Assembly: GCF_016464385.1 (NCBI RefSeq)
Contig: NZ_JADMLH010000001.1
Span: forward strand, 62,001 to 126,000
From: Nucisporomicrobium flavum
GTDB taxonomy: Bacteria > Actinomycetota > Actinomycetes > Mycobacteriales > Micromonosporaceae
Reading direction: 5' to 3'
DNA length: 64,000 nt
Shown here: positions 29,839 to 38,574 of the stretch, piece by piece
Layout: each line of letters starts with the position of its first letter
Position numbering within the stretch: the stretch's first letter is position 1
Position numbers and translations under genes: made by a program
The notes under the pieces: model-generated
Database searches by the model: none
Seen by the model: the letters and a program-made list of their open reading frames with translations, nothing else
Told to the model about the DNA's origin: nothing

Positions 29839-30677
29839 GCGGCGTACCGAAGCGCGTCGGGGTGATCGGCGGCGGCCGGATGGGCGCGGGCATCGCTCAG
29901 GTCTTCGCGGTCGCGGGAGCGGTCGTGACGGTCGTCGAGCCGGACGCCGACGCGGCGCGCGCCCGGATCCGGGCCGGGCTCGACCGGGCCGCCGAGCGCG
30001 GAAAGCTGACCGAGGACGCCGCCACCGTCCTCGGCCGCGTCGAGCTGACCCGCGACCTGCCGGCCGACGCGGAGCTGGTGATCGAGGCCGTTCCGGAGGA
30101 TGCGTCGCTGAAGACGCAGGTCCTCGCGGCGGCCGAGAAGGTCGTGGGCGACGACGCCGTGCTGAGCACCAACACCAGCTCGCTGTCGATCGCCGGGCTG
30201 GCCGAAGGGCTGCTGCGGCCCGGGCGGTTCGTCGGGATGCACTTCTTCAACCCGGTGCCCGCCAGCGAGCTCGTCGAGATCGTCGTCGGTCCGCGGACCG
30301 CCCAGGCCGTCGGGGAGGCCGCGGCCGGGTGGGCGGGCGCGCTGGGCAAGACCGCGATCGTCGTACGGGACTCGCCCGGTTTCGCCACCAGCCGCCTGGG
30401 CGTGCTGCTCGGGCTGGAGGCGATCCGCATGCTCGAGGAGGGCGTGGCGGACGCCGCGTCCATCGACCGCGCGATGGAGCTGGGCTACCGGCACCCGATG
30501 GGCCCGCTGCGCTCCACCGACCTGGTCGGCCTCGACGTACGGCTGGCCATCGCCGAACACCTGCACCGCGAGCTCGGCGACCGGTTCGCGCCGCCGCGGC
30601 TGCTGCGGGACAAGGTGGCGCGCGGCGAGCTCGGCCGCAAGAGCGGGCAGGGCTTCTACTCCTGGGAGGCGTCATGA
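29835..30677 (+). CDS. paaH: 3-hydroxyacyl-CoA dehydrogenase (PaaH)
   Basis: A 280-residue NAD-dependent dehydrogenase. The Rossmann motif is [18 protein letters not shown]. The catalytic His is in GMHFFNPVP, partnered by a Glu in the VEIVVG region, and the C-terminal domain has [17 protein letters not shown]. It is the short single-domain form. It overlaps paaF and paaA by four bases each (ATGA). Confidence 0.92.
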   Translation: MSGVPKRVGVIGGGRMGAGIAQVFAVAGAVVTVVEPDADAARARIRAGLDRAAERGKLTEDAATVLGRVELTRDLPADAELVIEAVPEDASLKTQVLAAAEKVVGDDAVLSTNTSSLSIAGLAEGLLRPGRFVGMHFFNPVPASELVEIVVGPRTAQAVGEAAAGWAGALGKTAIVVRDSPGFATSRLGVLLGLEAIRMLEEGVADAASIDRAMELGYRHPMGPLRSTDLVGLDVRLAIAEHLHRELGDRFAPPRLLRDKVARGELGRKSGQGFYSWEAS

Positions 30678-31600
30678 CCGGCGAAGAGGTCTTCACCGAG
30701 ACCATCGCGAGGGATCAGCGGGTCGAGCCGCGGGACTGGATGCCGGACGGCTACCGCAAGACGATGATCCGGCAGATCGCCCAGCACGCGCACTCCGAGA
30801 TCATCGGCATGCAGCCGGAGGGGGAGTGGATCACCCGGGCGCCGTCGCTGCGGCGCAAGGCGATCCTGCTCGCCAAGGTGCAGGACGAGGCCGGCCACGG
30901 GCTCTACCTGTACTCGGCCGCCGAGACGCTCGGCGCGGACCGCGGGGACCTGACCCGCCGGCTCATCGAGGGGCGCCAGAAGTACTCGTCGATCTTCAAC
31001 TATCCGACGCTGTCCTTCGCCGACGTGGGCGTCATCGGCTGGCTCGTCGACGGCGCCGCGATCTGCAACCAGGTGCCGCTGTGCCGCAGCTCGTACGGCC
31101 CGTACGCGCGAGCCATGATCCGCATCTGCAAGGAGGAGTCGTTCCACCAGCGGCAGGGCTACGAGCTGCTGCTGACCATGATGGGCGGCACTCAGGCCCA
31201 GCGGGACATGGTGCAGGACGCGGTGAACCGGTGGTGGTGGCCGTCGCTGATGATGTTCGGCCCGCCCGACGACCGCTCGCCGAACTCGGCGCAGTCGATG
31301 GCCTGGAAGATCAAGCGGCACAGCAACGACGAGCTGCGCCGGCGCTTCGTCGACATGACCGTCCCGCAGGCCGAGGCGCTCGGCGTGACCCTGCCCGACC
31401 CGGAGCTGCGCTGGAACGCCGAGCGCGGGAGCTATGACTTCGGTACGCCCGACTGGGCCGAGCTGTCCCGCGTGATCTCGGGCGACGGCCCGTGCAACGC
31501 CCAGCGCATCGAGCGCCGCCGCCGGGCCGACGAGGACGGCGCCTGGGTCCGCGAGGCAGCCGCCGCGCACGCGAAGAAGCAGATGGGGATCCCGGCATGA
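30674..31600 (+). CDS. paaA: Phenylacetyl-CoA epoxidase subunit A (PaaA)
   Basis: A 308-residue catalytic di-iron subunit of the multicomponent epoxidase that forms ring-1,2-epoxyphenylacetyl-CoA. Iron ligands are in [15 protein letters not shown] (ExxH) and [15 protein letters not shown] (ExxH), with upstream Glu residues. It begins [25 protein letters not shown] precedes ATG 30674. It leads the paaABCDE block. Confidence 0.96.
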   Translation: MTGEEVFTETIARDQRVEPRDWMPDGYRKTMIRQIAQHAHSEIIGMQPEGEWITRAPSLRRKAILLAKVQDEAGHGLYLYSAAETLGADRGDLTRRLIEGRQKYSSIFNYPTLSFADVGVIGWLVDGAAICNQVPLCRSSYGPYARAMIRICKEESFHQRQGYELLLTMMGGTQAQRDMVQDAVNRWWWPSLMMFGPPDDRSPNSAQSMAWKIKRHSNDELRRRFVDMTVPQAEALGVTLPDPELRWNAERGSYDFGTPDWAELSRVISGDGPCNAQRIERRRRADEDGAWVREAAAAHAKKQMGIPA

Positions 31601-31983
31601 CCGACCGCACCGAACCTCTCGTGCCGGCGGTCGGCGACGGCCGTGACGGTGAGGGCCAGGAGGGCATGCCAATGGGACGCAGCATGAGCGAGCAGGACAT
31701 CCGGCACGAGTGGCCGCTGTTCGAGGTGTTCGTCCGCGCCAAGCGGGGCCTCAACCACGTGCACGTCGGCTCGCTGCGCGCCGCGGACCACCGGATGGCC
31801 CTGCTGCACGCGCGTGATCTCTACACGCGGCGCAACGAGGGCGTCAGCATCTGGGTGGTGCGCTCCGACGACGTGGCCGCGTCCAGTCCGGACGAGAAGG
31901 AGGCGTTCTTCGCGCCGAGCGGCGACAAGGCGTACCGGCACCCGACGTACTACTCCATCCCCGACTCCGTACCGCACATCTGA
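31597..31983 (+). CDS. paaB: Phenylacetyl-CoA epoxidase subunit B (PaaB)
   Basis: A 128-residue PaaB, a small structural subunit of the epoxidase. The core [23 protein letters not shown] and [18 protein letters not shown] (each within the conserved 95-residue domain) match. ATG 31597 adds a hydrophilic N-terminal tail of about 35 residues before the domain; the Met codons near [13 protein letters not shown] are alternative starts. The overlap with paaA (ATGA) favours the longer form. Confidence 0.92.
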   Translation: MTDRTEPLVPAVGDGRDGEGQEGMPMGRSMSEQDIRHEWPLFEVFVRAKRGLNHVHVGSLRAADHRMALLHARDLYTRRNEGVSIWVVRSDDVAASSPDEKEAFFAPSGDKAYRHPTYYSIPDSVPHI

Positions 31984-31993
31984 GGCGGCCACC

Positions 31994-32863
31994 ATGTCCT
32001 TCGACGCGGCGTACGAGGCACTGACCGACCACGACGACGACACCCGGTGGGCGTACGGCACCGGCTTCACCGACCCGCTCGCCGGGGTGGACACCGCGGT
32101 GCCGCCGGGCGTGCCGGGCGCGGAGCTGGCCGCGTACTGCCTGATGCTGGGCGACGACGCGCTGATCATGTCGCACCGGCTGCAGCAGTGGGTGACCCGC
32201 GCCCCCGAGCTCGAGGACGAGCTCGCCATCGCGAACATCGCCCTGGACCTGCTCGGGCAGGCCCGGCTCCTGCTCAGCCGCGCCGCCGAGGTGGAGGGCG
32301 CCGGGCGGGACGAGGACGCGCTCGCCTATCTGCGCGGCGAGACCGAGTTCCGCAACGTCCGCTTGGCCGAGCTCGCCGACGCCGACTTCGCGCACCTGGT
32401 CGCCCGGCTGCTCGCCTTCTCGGCCTGGCGGCTCGCGCTGCTGGACCGGCTGACCGCCTCGGCGGACCCGGTGCTGGCGGCCGTGGCGGCCAAGGGCGTC
32501 AAGGAGGTGACGTACCACCGGGACTACGCGGCCCAGTGGGTCGTACGCCTCGGCGACGGCACCCCGGTGTCCCACGAGCGCATGCAGGCCGCGGTGGACG
32601 CGGTGCTGCCCCTGACCGCCGAGCTGTTCGCGGTGTCCGGCGTCGAGCGCAGCCTGGCCGGTGCCGGTGTGGCGGTGGAACCGTCCACCCTGCGCGACGA
32701 GGTCGACGCGGTGTGGGGGCAGGTGCTGCAGGCCGCCACCCTGCGTCCGGCCACCGTCCCCGCGAGCGCGCCGGGCCGGGAGGCCGGGCACACGGAGGCG
32801 CTGGCGGAGATCCTCGCCGAGCTGCAGGCGGTGGCGCGGTCGACGCCGGGCGGCGTGTGGTGA
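31994..32863 (+). CDS. paaC: Phenylacetyl-CoA epoxidase subunit C (PaaC)
   Basis: A 289-residue ferritin-like subunit without a full iron site that partners PaaA. It shows ALIMSHRLQQWVTRAPELEDE, NIALDLLGQARLLL and VKEVTYHRDYAAQWVVRLGDG, all PaaC landmarks. ATG 31994 lies 10 bases after paaB; the stop overlaps paaD (GTGA). Confidence 0.94.
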   Translation: MSFDAAYEALTDHDDDTRWAYGTGFTDPLAGVDTAVPPGVPGAELAAYCLMLGDDALIMSHRLQQWVTRAPELEDELAIANIALDLLGQARLLLSRAAEVEGAGRDEDALAYLRGETEFRNVRLAELADADFAHLVARLLAFSAWRLALLDRLTASADPVLAAVAAKGVKEVTYHRDYAAQWVVRLGDGTPVSHERMQAAVDAVLPLTAELFAVSGVERSLAGAGVAVEPSTLRDEVDAVWGQVLQAATLRPATVPASAPGREAGHTEALAEILAELQAVARSTPGGVW

Positions 32864-33348
32864 CGGCCGCCGCGGTCGCCGCGCGGGTCACCGACCCGGA
32901 GCTGCCCCTGCTGACCCTTGCCGACCTGGGCATCCTGCGCGAGGTGGAGGAGCTCCCCGACGGGGTCGTCGTGACCGTGACGCCGACGTACTCGGGCTGC
33001 CCGGCCATGCAGACCATCCGCGACGACCTGGTCCGCGCCCTGGGCGAGGCCGGCTATCCGCGCGTCGAGGTGCGCACCGCGCTGAGCCCGGCCTGGACCA
33101 CCGACTGGATCACCGAGGCGGGCCGGGCCAAGCTCGCCGCCGCGGGCATCTCGCCGCCCGGTCCCGCCCCGCGCCGCCCGTCCGGCCCGGTGCCGCTCAC
33201 CCTCGGGGCGCCGCGGCGCGACATCCCCTGCCCGCACTGCGGGAACGCGGCGACGGACGAGATCGCCGCGTTCAGCGCGACGGCGTGCCGATCGCTGCGC
33301 CGCTGCCCGGCCTGCCGGGAGCCGTTCGAGCACGTGAAGGAGATCTGA
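32860..33348 (+). CDS. paaD: PaaD, epoxidase maturation protein
   Basis: A 162-residue protein with a MIP18/DUF59 domain (TDPELPLLTLADLGILREVE, VTPTYSGCPAM). A C-terminal zinc-ribbon-like tail holds two CxxC pairs, CPHCGNAATDE and CRSLRRCPACREPFEH. PaaD is thought to help assemble metal centres of the epoxidase. The start is GTG 32860, overlapping paaC. Confidence 0.93.
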   Translation: MTAAAVAARVTDPELPLLTLADLGILREVEELPDGVVVTVTPTYSGCPAMQTIRDDLVRALGEAGYPRVEVRTALSPAWTTDWITEAGRAKLAAAGISPPGPAPRRPSGPVPLTLGAPRRDIPCPHCGNAATDEIAAFSATACRSLRRCPACREPFEHVKEI

Positions 33349-33349
33349 C

Positions 33350-34408
33350 GTGGTGGTCCGCGAGTTTCACCCGCTGCGGGTCGCCGCCGTCGAACGGCTC
33401 TGCGCCGACGCCGTCGCGGTGACCTTCGACGTTCCCGGCGAGCTGGCCGGCCGGTACGCGTTCCGTCCCGGCCAGGCGCTGACGGTCCGCCGTACGGCTG
33501 GCGGCTCGGACGAGCGCCGCACGTACTCGATCTGCTCGCCGGCCGGGACCGCCCCGCGCATCGGCGTCCGCGAGGTGCCCGGCGGCGTGGTGTCGTCGTG
33601 GCTGGTGCACGACGTGCGGCCGGGCGACGAGATCGACGTCGCCCCGCCCACCGGCTCGTTCACCCCGGACCTGCAGTCGGGCGGCCGGCACGTGCTCATC
33701 GCCGCCGGTTCGGGGATCACCCCGGTGCTGTCGATCGCCGCGTCGCTGCTGCAGGGCCCGAAGGCGACCGTCAGCATCCTGTACGGCAACCGCCGCGCCG
33801 ACACGGTCATGTTCGCCGAGGAGCTCGCCGACCTCAAGGACGCCCATCCGTCCCGGCTGGAGCTCGTGCACCTGCTGTCCCGCGAGGCGCGGGAGGTCGA
33901 GCTGTTCAACGGCCGGCTCGACGCCGCCAAGCTGCGGGCGCTGCTGCCCGCGCTGATCGACGTGCCGGCCGTGGACCACTGGTGGCTCTGCGGGCCGTAC
34001 GGGATGGTCAGCGACGCCACCGACGTGCTCGGCGGCTTCGGCGTGCCGGCCGACCGCCTGCACCGCGAGCTGTTCTGGGTGGACGAGGCGCCGCCGGAGC
34101 CGGTACGCCCCGACCGGCAGCCGTCCGGGCCGGGCAGCGAGGTGACCGTGGTGCTCGACGGCCGGTCGACGACGCTGCCGGTCCTGGCCGGCCAGACGAT
34201 CCTCGAGGGTGCCCAGCTCAGCCGCCCCGACCTGCCGTTCGCCTGCAAGGGCGGGGTGTGCGGCACGTGCCGGGCCAGGGTGGTGGAGGGCGAGGTGACG
34301 ATGCGCCGCAACTTCGCGCTGGAACCGGCCGAGGTCGCCGCCGGGTACGTGCTCACCTGCCAGTCCACCCCGTCGGCGCCGAAGGTCGTCATCGACTTCG
34401 ATGCGTGA
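33350..34408 (+). CDS. paaE: Phenylacetyl-CoA epoxidase reductase (PaaE)
   Basis: A 352-residue NAD(P)H reductase feeding electrons to PaaA. The FAD domain has RRTYSICSP, the nucleotide domain LIAAGSGITPVLSIAASLL and WWLCGPYGM, and the C-terminal [2Fe-2S] ferredoxin domain FACKGGVCGTCRARVVEG with a distant TCQS. GTG 33350 starts one base after paaD. It ends the rightward operon. Confidence 0.95.
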   Translation: MVVREFHPLRVAAVERLCADAVAVTFDVPGELAGRYAFRPGQALTVRRTAGGSDERRTYSICSPAGTAPRIGVREVPGGVVSSWLVHDVRPGDEIDVAPPTGSFTPDLQSGGRHVLIAAGSGITPVLSIAASLLQGPKATVSILYGNRRADTVMFAEELADLKDAHPSRLELVHLLSREAREVELFNGRLDAAKLRALLPALIDVPAVDHWWLCGPYGMVSDATDVLGGFGVPADRLHRELFWVDEAPPEPVRPDRQPSGPGSEVTVVLDGRSTTLPVLAGQTILEGAQLSRPDLPFACKGGVCGTCRARVVEGEVTMRRNFALEPAEVAAGYVLTCQSTPSAPKVVIDFDA

Positions 34409-34524
34409 CGGTTCGCCACCCGGTTCAATTGTGCACGTGATGTGAAAAAACCAACGTCCGCCGTCGTCCGAGGCCTTTTCTGCGTACCGGGTGCAGGAAG
34501 TGTCGGCTTCGAAGGGATGGCGGA

Positions 34525-35223
34525 ATGCGGTTACGCACAGTACTCACAATCGTCGCAGCGGGGGCGGTCGGCGTCGCCGGTCTCGTGGTGGCGCCCCTGA
34601 CGTTCGCCGCGCAGGCCCCCGGCAACGCCTGCCCCGACGTCGAGATCATCGGGGCCCGGGGCACCACCGAGCGGCCCGGGCTGGGCGTGGTGCTGACGCC
34701 GCTCGCCCAGCAGATCACCCGCGCCGTGCCGCAGACCGTACGCACCACAGCGCTGGACTACCCCGCGAACTTCAACTACACCGCGAGCGTCCAGCAGGGC
34801 GTCACCGCGCTCGCGGCCGGCGTCCGGCGTACGGCGGCGGCGTGCAAAGACACGCAGTTCGTCCTGATGGGCTATTCGCAGGGCGCGAACGTGGTCGGCG
34901 ACGCCCTCGCCGGGCGCTCGGTGCGCGGCCGGGCGGCGGGGCAGCCGGCCATCCCGGCGAACCTCGCGGGCCGGGTGGCGGCGGTGCTGCTCTTCGGCGA
35001 CCCGACCTTCACCGCCGGGGAGGACTTCAACGTCACCGACGGCACCCGCAACGGCATCCTCAGCCGCGGCGCCGGGCGGCTCGACGCCTTCGCGGCGCGT
35101 ACGCAGTCGTTCTGCAACCGCAACGACCGCTTCTGCCAGGGCGGCACCAGCCTCGCGGCGCACCTCGACTACGCCAGGTTCCGCGCCGACGCCACCGGCT
35201 TCGTCGCGGACCGCGTGGGGTAG
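34525..35223 (+). CDS. Secreted cutinase-family esterase
   Basis: A 232-residue secreted serine esterase. The signal peptide (MRLRTVLTIVAAGAVGVAGL to about AAQA) is followed by ACPDVEIIGARGTTERPG. The nucleophile is in LMGYSQGANV, the Asp in FCNRNDRFCQGG and the His in LAAHLDYAR; four Cys can form the two cutinase disulphides. Substrates could be cutin, polyesters or short lipids. GAAGGGATGG precedes ATG 34525. The 116-base gap upstream has an AT-rich patch but no clear promoter. Confidence 0.9.
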   Translation: MRLRTVLTIVAAGAVGVAGLVVAPLTFAAQAPGNACPDVEIIGARGTTERPGLGVVLTPLAQQITRAVPQTVRTTALDYPANFNYTASVQQGVTALAAGVRRTAAACKDTQFVLMGYSQGANVVGDALAGRSVRGRAAGQPAIPANLAGRVAAVLLFGDPTFTAGEDFNVTDGTRNGILSRGAGRLDAFAARTQSFCNRNDRFCQGGTSLAAHLDYARFRADATGFVADRVG

Positions 35224-35230
35224 CCGGACG

Positions 35231-35260
35231 CCGGGCGGGCCGCGGCACCGGCCCGCCCGG
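35231..35260 (+). terminator. Terminator hairpin after the cutinase gene
   Basis: CCGGGCGGGCC (35231-35241) pairs perfectly with GGCCCGCCCGG (35250-35260) around an 8-base loop, beginning 8 bases after the cutinase stop. Confidence 0.6.
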
Positions 35261-35314
35261 CCCACGGGGTGCCGAAAGTCTCACAACCGGGGTGCACCCG
35301 CCGATGGACACCCC

Positions 35315-37528
35315 GTGCAACCCGCCGAGATCGACGACCACACCGCGGAATACTGGGCGCGCCAGCTCCGTATCGGCGCCGCCATCGCCGCAGGTGTGAC
35401 GATGCTGGGCTCGTTCCGCGTGGCGGTCGACTGGCCCAGCGACCTGCGGTGGTGGGTGCTGCCGATGCTGGTCGCCGCCGTCCTGCAGCTGGTCGCGTTC
35501 CGGCTGCCGTGGAACCGGCTCGTGCGCAGCGAACGGACCCGGCGCTGGCTGGTGCTGTGGTGGGTCGCCGAGCTGCCGGCGGTGTGGTTCTTCGGCGTCA
35601 CCGACGTCGACGGGCACATGGCCTACATCCCGTGCGTGGCGCTGCTGCTGGTGCTCGCCGCGGCCCTCTACGGCCCGGCCGTCGTGCTCGGCATCGGCAT
35701 CGCCGCGATGGCCGGGTACGCGGTGCTGCTGCCCGCGCAGACCACCGCCGATCCGCTGTCGATCGTCACGCTCACCGCGATCATGGCGAGCGTCGTGGTG
35801 GTGTGCGCGATCAACGCCCAGAGCCGGCGCACCCTCGACGAGCGGCGGCGCTCCACGGACCGCCGGACGGAACTGCTGCTCGAGGCGTCCTCCGACGCGG
35901 TCTTCGCCATCGACGTGCACAACAAGGTCCGGTACGCGAGCAGCTCCCTGCGGACCATCCTCGGCCGCCGCCCCGCCGAGCTCACCGGGCAGCTGCTCGG
36001 GCAGATCATCCACCCCGACGAGATGGCGGCCGCCCGCGACTGGCTGCACGCCCTGTGGGCCGCCCCGGCCGGGCACACCTCGCGCACCGAGGTCCGCATG
36101 CTCGCCGCCGACGGCAGCTGGGTCCACCTCGACGTCATCGGCACCAACCGGGTCGACGACCCGGACCTGCGCTCGGCGGTCATCAGCCTGCGCGACATGG
36201 GTACGCGGCGGGCCCTCGAGGAGCAGCTGCGCCACCAGGCCTTCACGGACCGGCTCACCGGCCTGCCCAACCGCACGCTCTTCCGCGACCGGCTGGAGAA
36301 GGCCGTCGCCGGGCTGCTCGACACCGAGGTCGCGGTGCTGCTCATCGACCTCGACGACTTCAAGCTGGTCAACGACGACCTCGGGCACAGCCTGGGCGAC
36401 GAGCTGCTCGCCACCGTCGCCGACCGGCTGCGCCGCGAGATGCGCCCCGGCGACACCCTCGCCCGCCTCGGCGGCGACGAGTTCGCCGTCCTGGTCGAGG
36501 ACATCGACGAGCCGTCCGCGGTGGCGCTGGCCGAGCGGCTCCTGCGCGCCGCGCGCGAACCGATCCGCCTCGCCAGCCGCGAGCTCACCTGCTCGCTGAG
36601 CATCGGCATCGCCGGCGGCACCCGCCCCGCCGAGCACCTGCTGCGCGACGCCGACCTCGCCATGTACGCCGCCAAGCGGGCCGGGCGCAACGCGTACGCG
36701 GTCTTCGACCCGTCCATGTCCCGGTCGGTGCTGGAGGAGGCGCAGCAGCGCGTCGACATGGAACGCGGTCTCGCCGAGGAGCAGTTCGTCGTGCACTACC
36801 AGCCCGTCGTGGACATGAACACCCAGCGCCTGACCGGCGTCGAGGCGCTCGTCCGCTGGCAGCACCCGCGGGAGGGGCTGCTCGGCCCGTACCGTTTCAT
36901 CGCGAGCGCCGAGGCCAACGGCCTGATCGTGCCGCTGGGCCGGTGGGTCCTGCGGCAGGCCTGCCGGCAGCTGGCCGCCTGGCGCCGCGAGACGCCGGAG
37001 GCGGCGAACCTGCGGATGAACGTCAACCTGTCGGCCCGGCAGTTCCAGGACGACAGCCTGGTCGCGGACGTGGCCGCGGCGATCGCCGACGCCGGCATCC
37101 CGGCCGGCCTGCTCACCCTGGAGATCACCGAATCGATGCTGATGGAGGACGTCGCGGCCGCGATCGACACCCTCGGCGCGCTGCGCGGCCTCGGCGTCCG
37201 CCTCGCCATCGACGACTTCGGTACGGGCTACAGCTCGCTCAACTACCTCAAGCAGCTGCCCGTCGACATCATCAAGATCGACCGTACGTTCGTGGAGCAG
37301 GTCGACACCGACGCGGACGACGTGGCGCTGGTGAACGCGGTGGTGGGCCTCGGGCAGGCGCTGCGGCTGCAGACGGTCGCGGAGGGCATCGAGACCGACG
37401 AGCAGTGGCTGCGGCTCCGGCAGATCGGCTGCGACCAGGGCCAGGGCTACCTCTTCGGCCGCCCCGGAGCCCCGGACGCCGTCACCGAGATGCTGGCCCG
37501 CCAGGCCGTCGCCGACGCCGTACGCTGA
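35315..37528 (+). CDS. Membrane-bound GGDEF-EAL cyclic-di-GMP enzyme with PAS sensor
   Basis: A 737-residue protein. About five N-terminal membrane segments (residues 18-165) lead to a PAS domain (about 185-295, LLLEASSDAVFAIDV). The GGDEF domain has intact GGDEF at 386-390 and an RxxD inhibitory site at 377-380. The EAL domain has EAL at 510-512 plus NVNLSARQF, EITES, DDFGTGYSSL and KIDRTFV. All landmarks for both synthesis and breakdown of c-di-GMP are kept, so either activity is possible. The start GTG 35315 puts hydrophilic residues before the first membrane segment. Confidence 0.92.
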   Translation: MQPAEIDDHTAEYWARQLRIGAAIAAGVTMLGSFRVAVDWPSDLRWWVLPMLVAAVLQLVAFRLPWNRLVRSERTRRWLVLWWVAELPAVWFFGVTDVDGHMAYIPCVALLLVLAAALYGPAVVLGIGIAAMAGYAVLLPAQTTADPLSIVTLTAIMASVVVVCAINAQSRRTLDERRRSTDRRTELLLEASSDAVFAIDVHNKVRYASSSLRTILGRRPAELTGQLLGQIIHPDEMAAARDWLHALWAAPAGHTSRTEVRMLAADGSWVHLDVIGTNRVDDPDLRSAVISLRDMGTRRALEEQLRHQAFTDRLTGLPNRTLFRDRLEKAVAGLLDTEVAVLLIDLDDFKLVNDDLGHSLGDELLATVADRLRREMRPGDTLARLGGDEFAVLVEDIDEPSAVALAERLLRAAREPIRLASRELTCSLSIGIAGGTRPAEHLLRDADLAMYAAKRAGRNAYAVFDPSMSRSVLEEAQQRVDMERGLAEEQFVVHYQPVVDMNTQRLTGVEALVRWQHPREGLLGPYRFIASAEANGLIVPLGRWVLRQACRQLAAWRRETPEAANLRMNVNLSARQFQDDSLVADVAAAIADAGIPAGLLTLEITESMLMEDVAAAIDTLGALRGLGVRLAIDDFGTGYSSLNYLKQLPVDIIKIDRTFVEQVDTDADDVALVNAVVGLGQALRLQTVAEGIETDEQWLRLRQIGCDQGQGYLFGRPGAPDAVTEMLARQAVADAVR

Positions 37529-37544
37529 CCGCCGCCGGCGGGCT

Positions 37545-37562
37545 GCCGGGCGGGTGCCCGGC
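37545..37562. terminator. Hairpin between convergent genes
   Basis: GCCGGGC and GCCCGGC pair over 7 bp around GGGT, midway between the GGDEF-EAL stop and the methyltransferase stop. It is a possible two-way terminator. Confidence 0.45.
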
Positions 37563-37571
37563 GGCTGCGGC

Positions 37572-38174
37572 TCAGTCCCGGAGCTTGGCCAGGGCGAAGA
37601 TCTGGCTCTCGGGCGGGCCGCCCGCCGGGACGAAGTCGACCGTCTCGATGCTCTCCACCTCGAAGCCGGCGGCGGTCAGCTTCTCGGCCAGCAGGTCCTG
37701 CGGGTAGCCGGAGACCGTGACCGGCACGCCGAGGAACTCCACGGGCAGGCTGTCGGCGTCCAGGTTCACCATGCCGATCCCCAGCCGGCCGCCCGGCTGC
37801 AGCCAGCCCGGGATCCGGCCGAGCGTCTTCTCGATGTCGGCGCGGCTGAGCATGAGCAGCGAGAAGAAGGCGGTCACCGCCCCGAACGTGCCCAGGTCGT
37901 CCGGGAGCTCGCGGATGTCGGCGCGCAGGAACTCGGCCGCCGGAACCTGCTCGCGGGCCAGCCGCAGCATGCCCTCCGAGACGTCCACCCCGACCACCCG
38001 GCGCCCCGAACCGCTGAACACCTGGGCGGTCGGCACGCCCGTCCCGCACCCGAGGTCCAGCACCGGCGCTCCGGCCGGCGCGAGCGCGTCGATCCTCGCG
38101 ATGAGCGCGGCCTGGTGCGGGTTGTGGCTGTGCTCGCCCTGGTAGAGCTCCGCGAGCTGATCGAATGCCTCCAT
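37572..38174 (-). CDS. Class I SAM-dependent methyltransferase
   Basis: A 200-residue methyltransferase. Motif I is VLDLGCGTGVPTAQVF, and VVGVDVSEGMLRLA is the ribose-binding acidic loop. DLGTFGAVTAFFSLLMLS is post-II and LQPGGRLGIGMV motif VI-like. ATG 38174 is preferred to a TTG nine bases upstream. The substrate is unknown; it resembles stand-alone methyltransferases of secondary metabolism. Confidence 0.8.
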   Translation of the reverse strand: MEAFDQLAELYQGEHSHNPHQAALIARIDALAPAGAPVLDLGCGTGVPTAQVFSGSGRRVVGVDVSEGMLRLAREQVPAAEFLRADIRELPDDLGTFGAVTAFFSLLMLSRADIEKTLGRIPGWLQPGGRLGIGMVNLDADSLPVEFLGVPVTVSGYPQDLLAEKLTAAGFEVESIETVDFVPAGGPPESQIFALAKLRD

Positions 38175-38311
38175 GCGGCGCAACCTACCGGGCGGCGGGA
38201 CGCCCCGGCCATGGGCTCAATGTCCTCATCGGACGCCCGTACGGCCGGTTGCGGTATCACGGCGGCCCGCCGCGACATCCACCAGGCAGGACCGACGAGA
38301 ACGGGGGAGCC

Positions 38312-38512
38312 ATGTCGACAGAAGACGCGAAGGCCGTACCGGACGAGGACGCCGCGGTGGCCGGCTGGGCGGGGCCGACGGCAACCGATCCCGGCGCCGA
38401 GGGGGACGACCCCGGCAACGAGGGCACCGGCAAGGGCCCGACGCTGGACGCCGGCGGTGACGAGGGTGGCAGCACCACGGGCAAGGGCGTGACCGTCGAC
38501 GGCGAGGACTGA
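38312..38512 (+). CDS. Small acidic Gly-rich protein of unknown function
   Basis: A 66-residue, strongly acidic protein without hydrophobic segments. Its second half repeats a motif: GTGKGPTLD then TTGKGVTVD. ATG 38312 follows GGGGGAG at a good distance, and a very strong terminator begins 12 bases after the stop, so a real small gene is likely. It is probably intrinsically disordered. No family is recognised. Confidence 0.6.
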   Translation: MSTEDAKAVPDEDAAVAGWAGPTATDPGAEGDDPGNEGTGKGPTLDAGGDEGGSTTGKGVTVDGED

Positions 38513-38524
38513 GGCCGGGGACGG

Positions 38525-38560
38525 ACGACGGCCCGGGTCGATGCCGACCCGGGCCGTCGT
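38525..38560. terminator. Strong bidirectional terminator
   Basis: ACGACGGCCCGGGTCG (38525-38540) pairs perfectly over 16 bp with 38545-38560 around an ATGC tetraloop. It lies between convergent genes, the acidic protein and the surface protein. Confidence 0.75.
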
Positions 38561-38574
38561 GCTGCGCGTACGCC

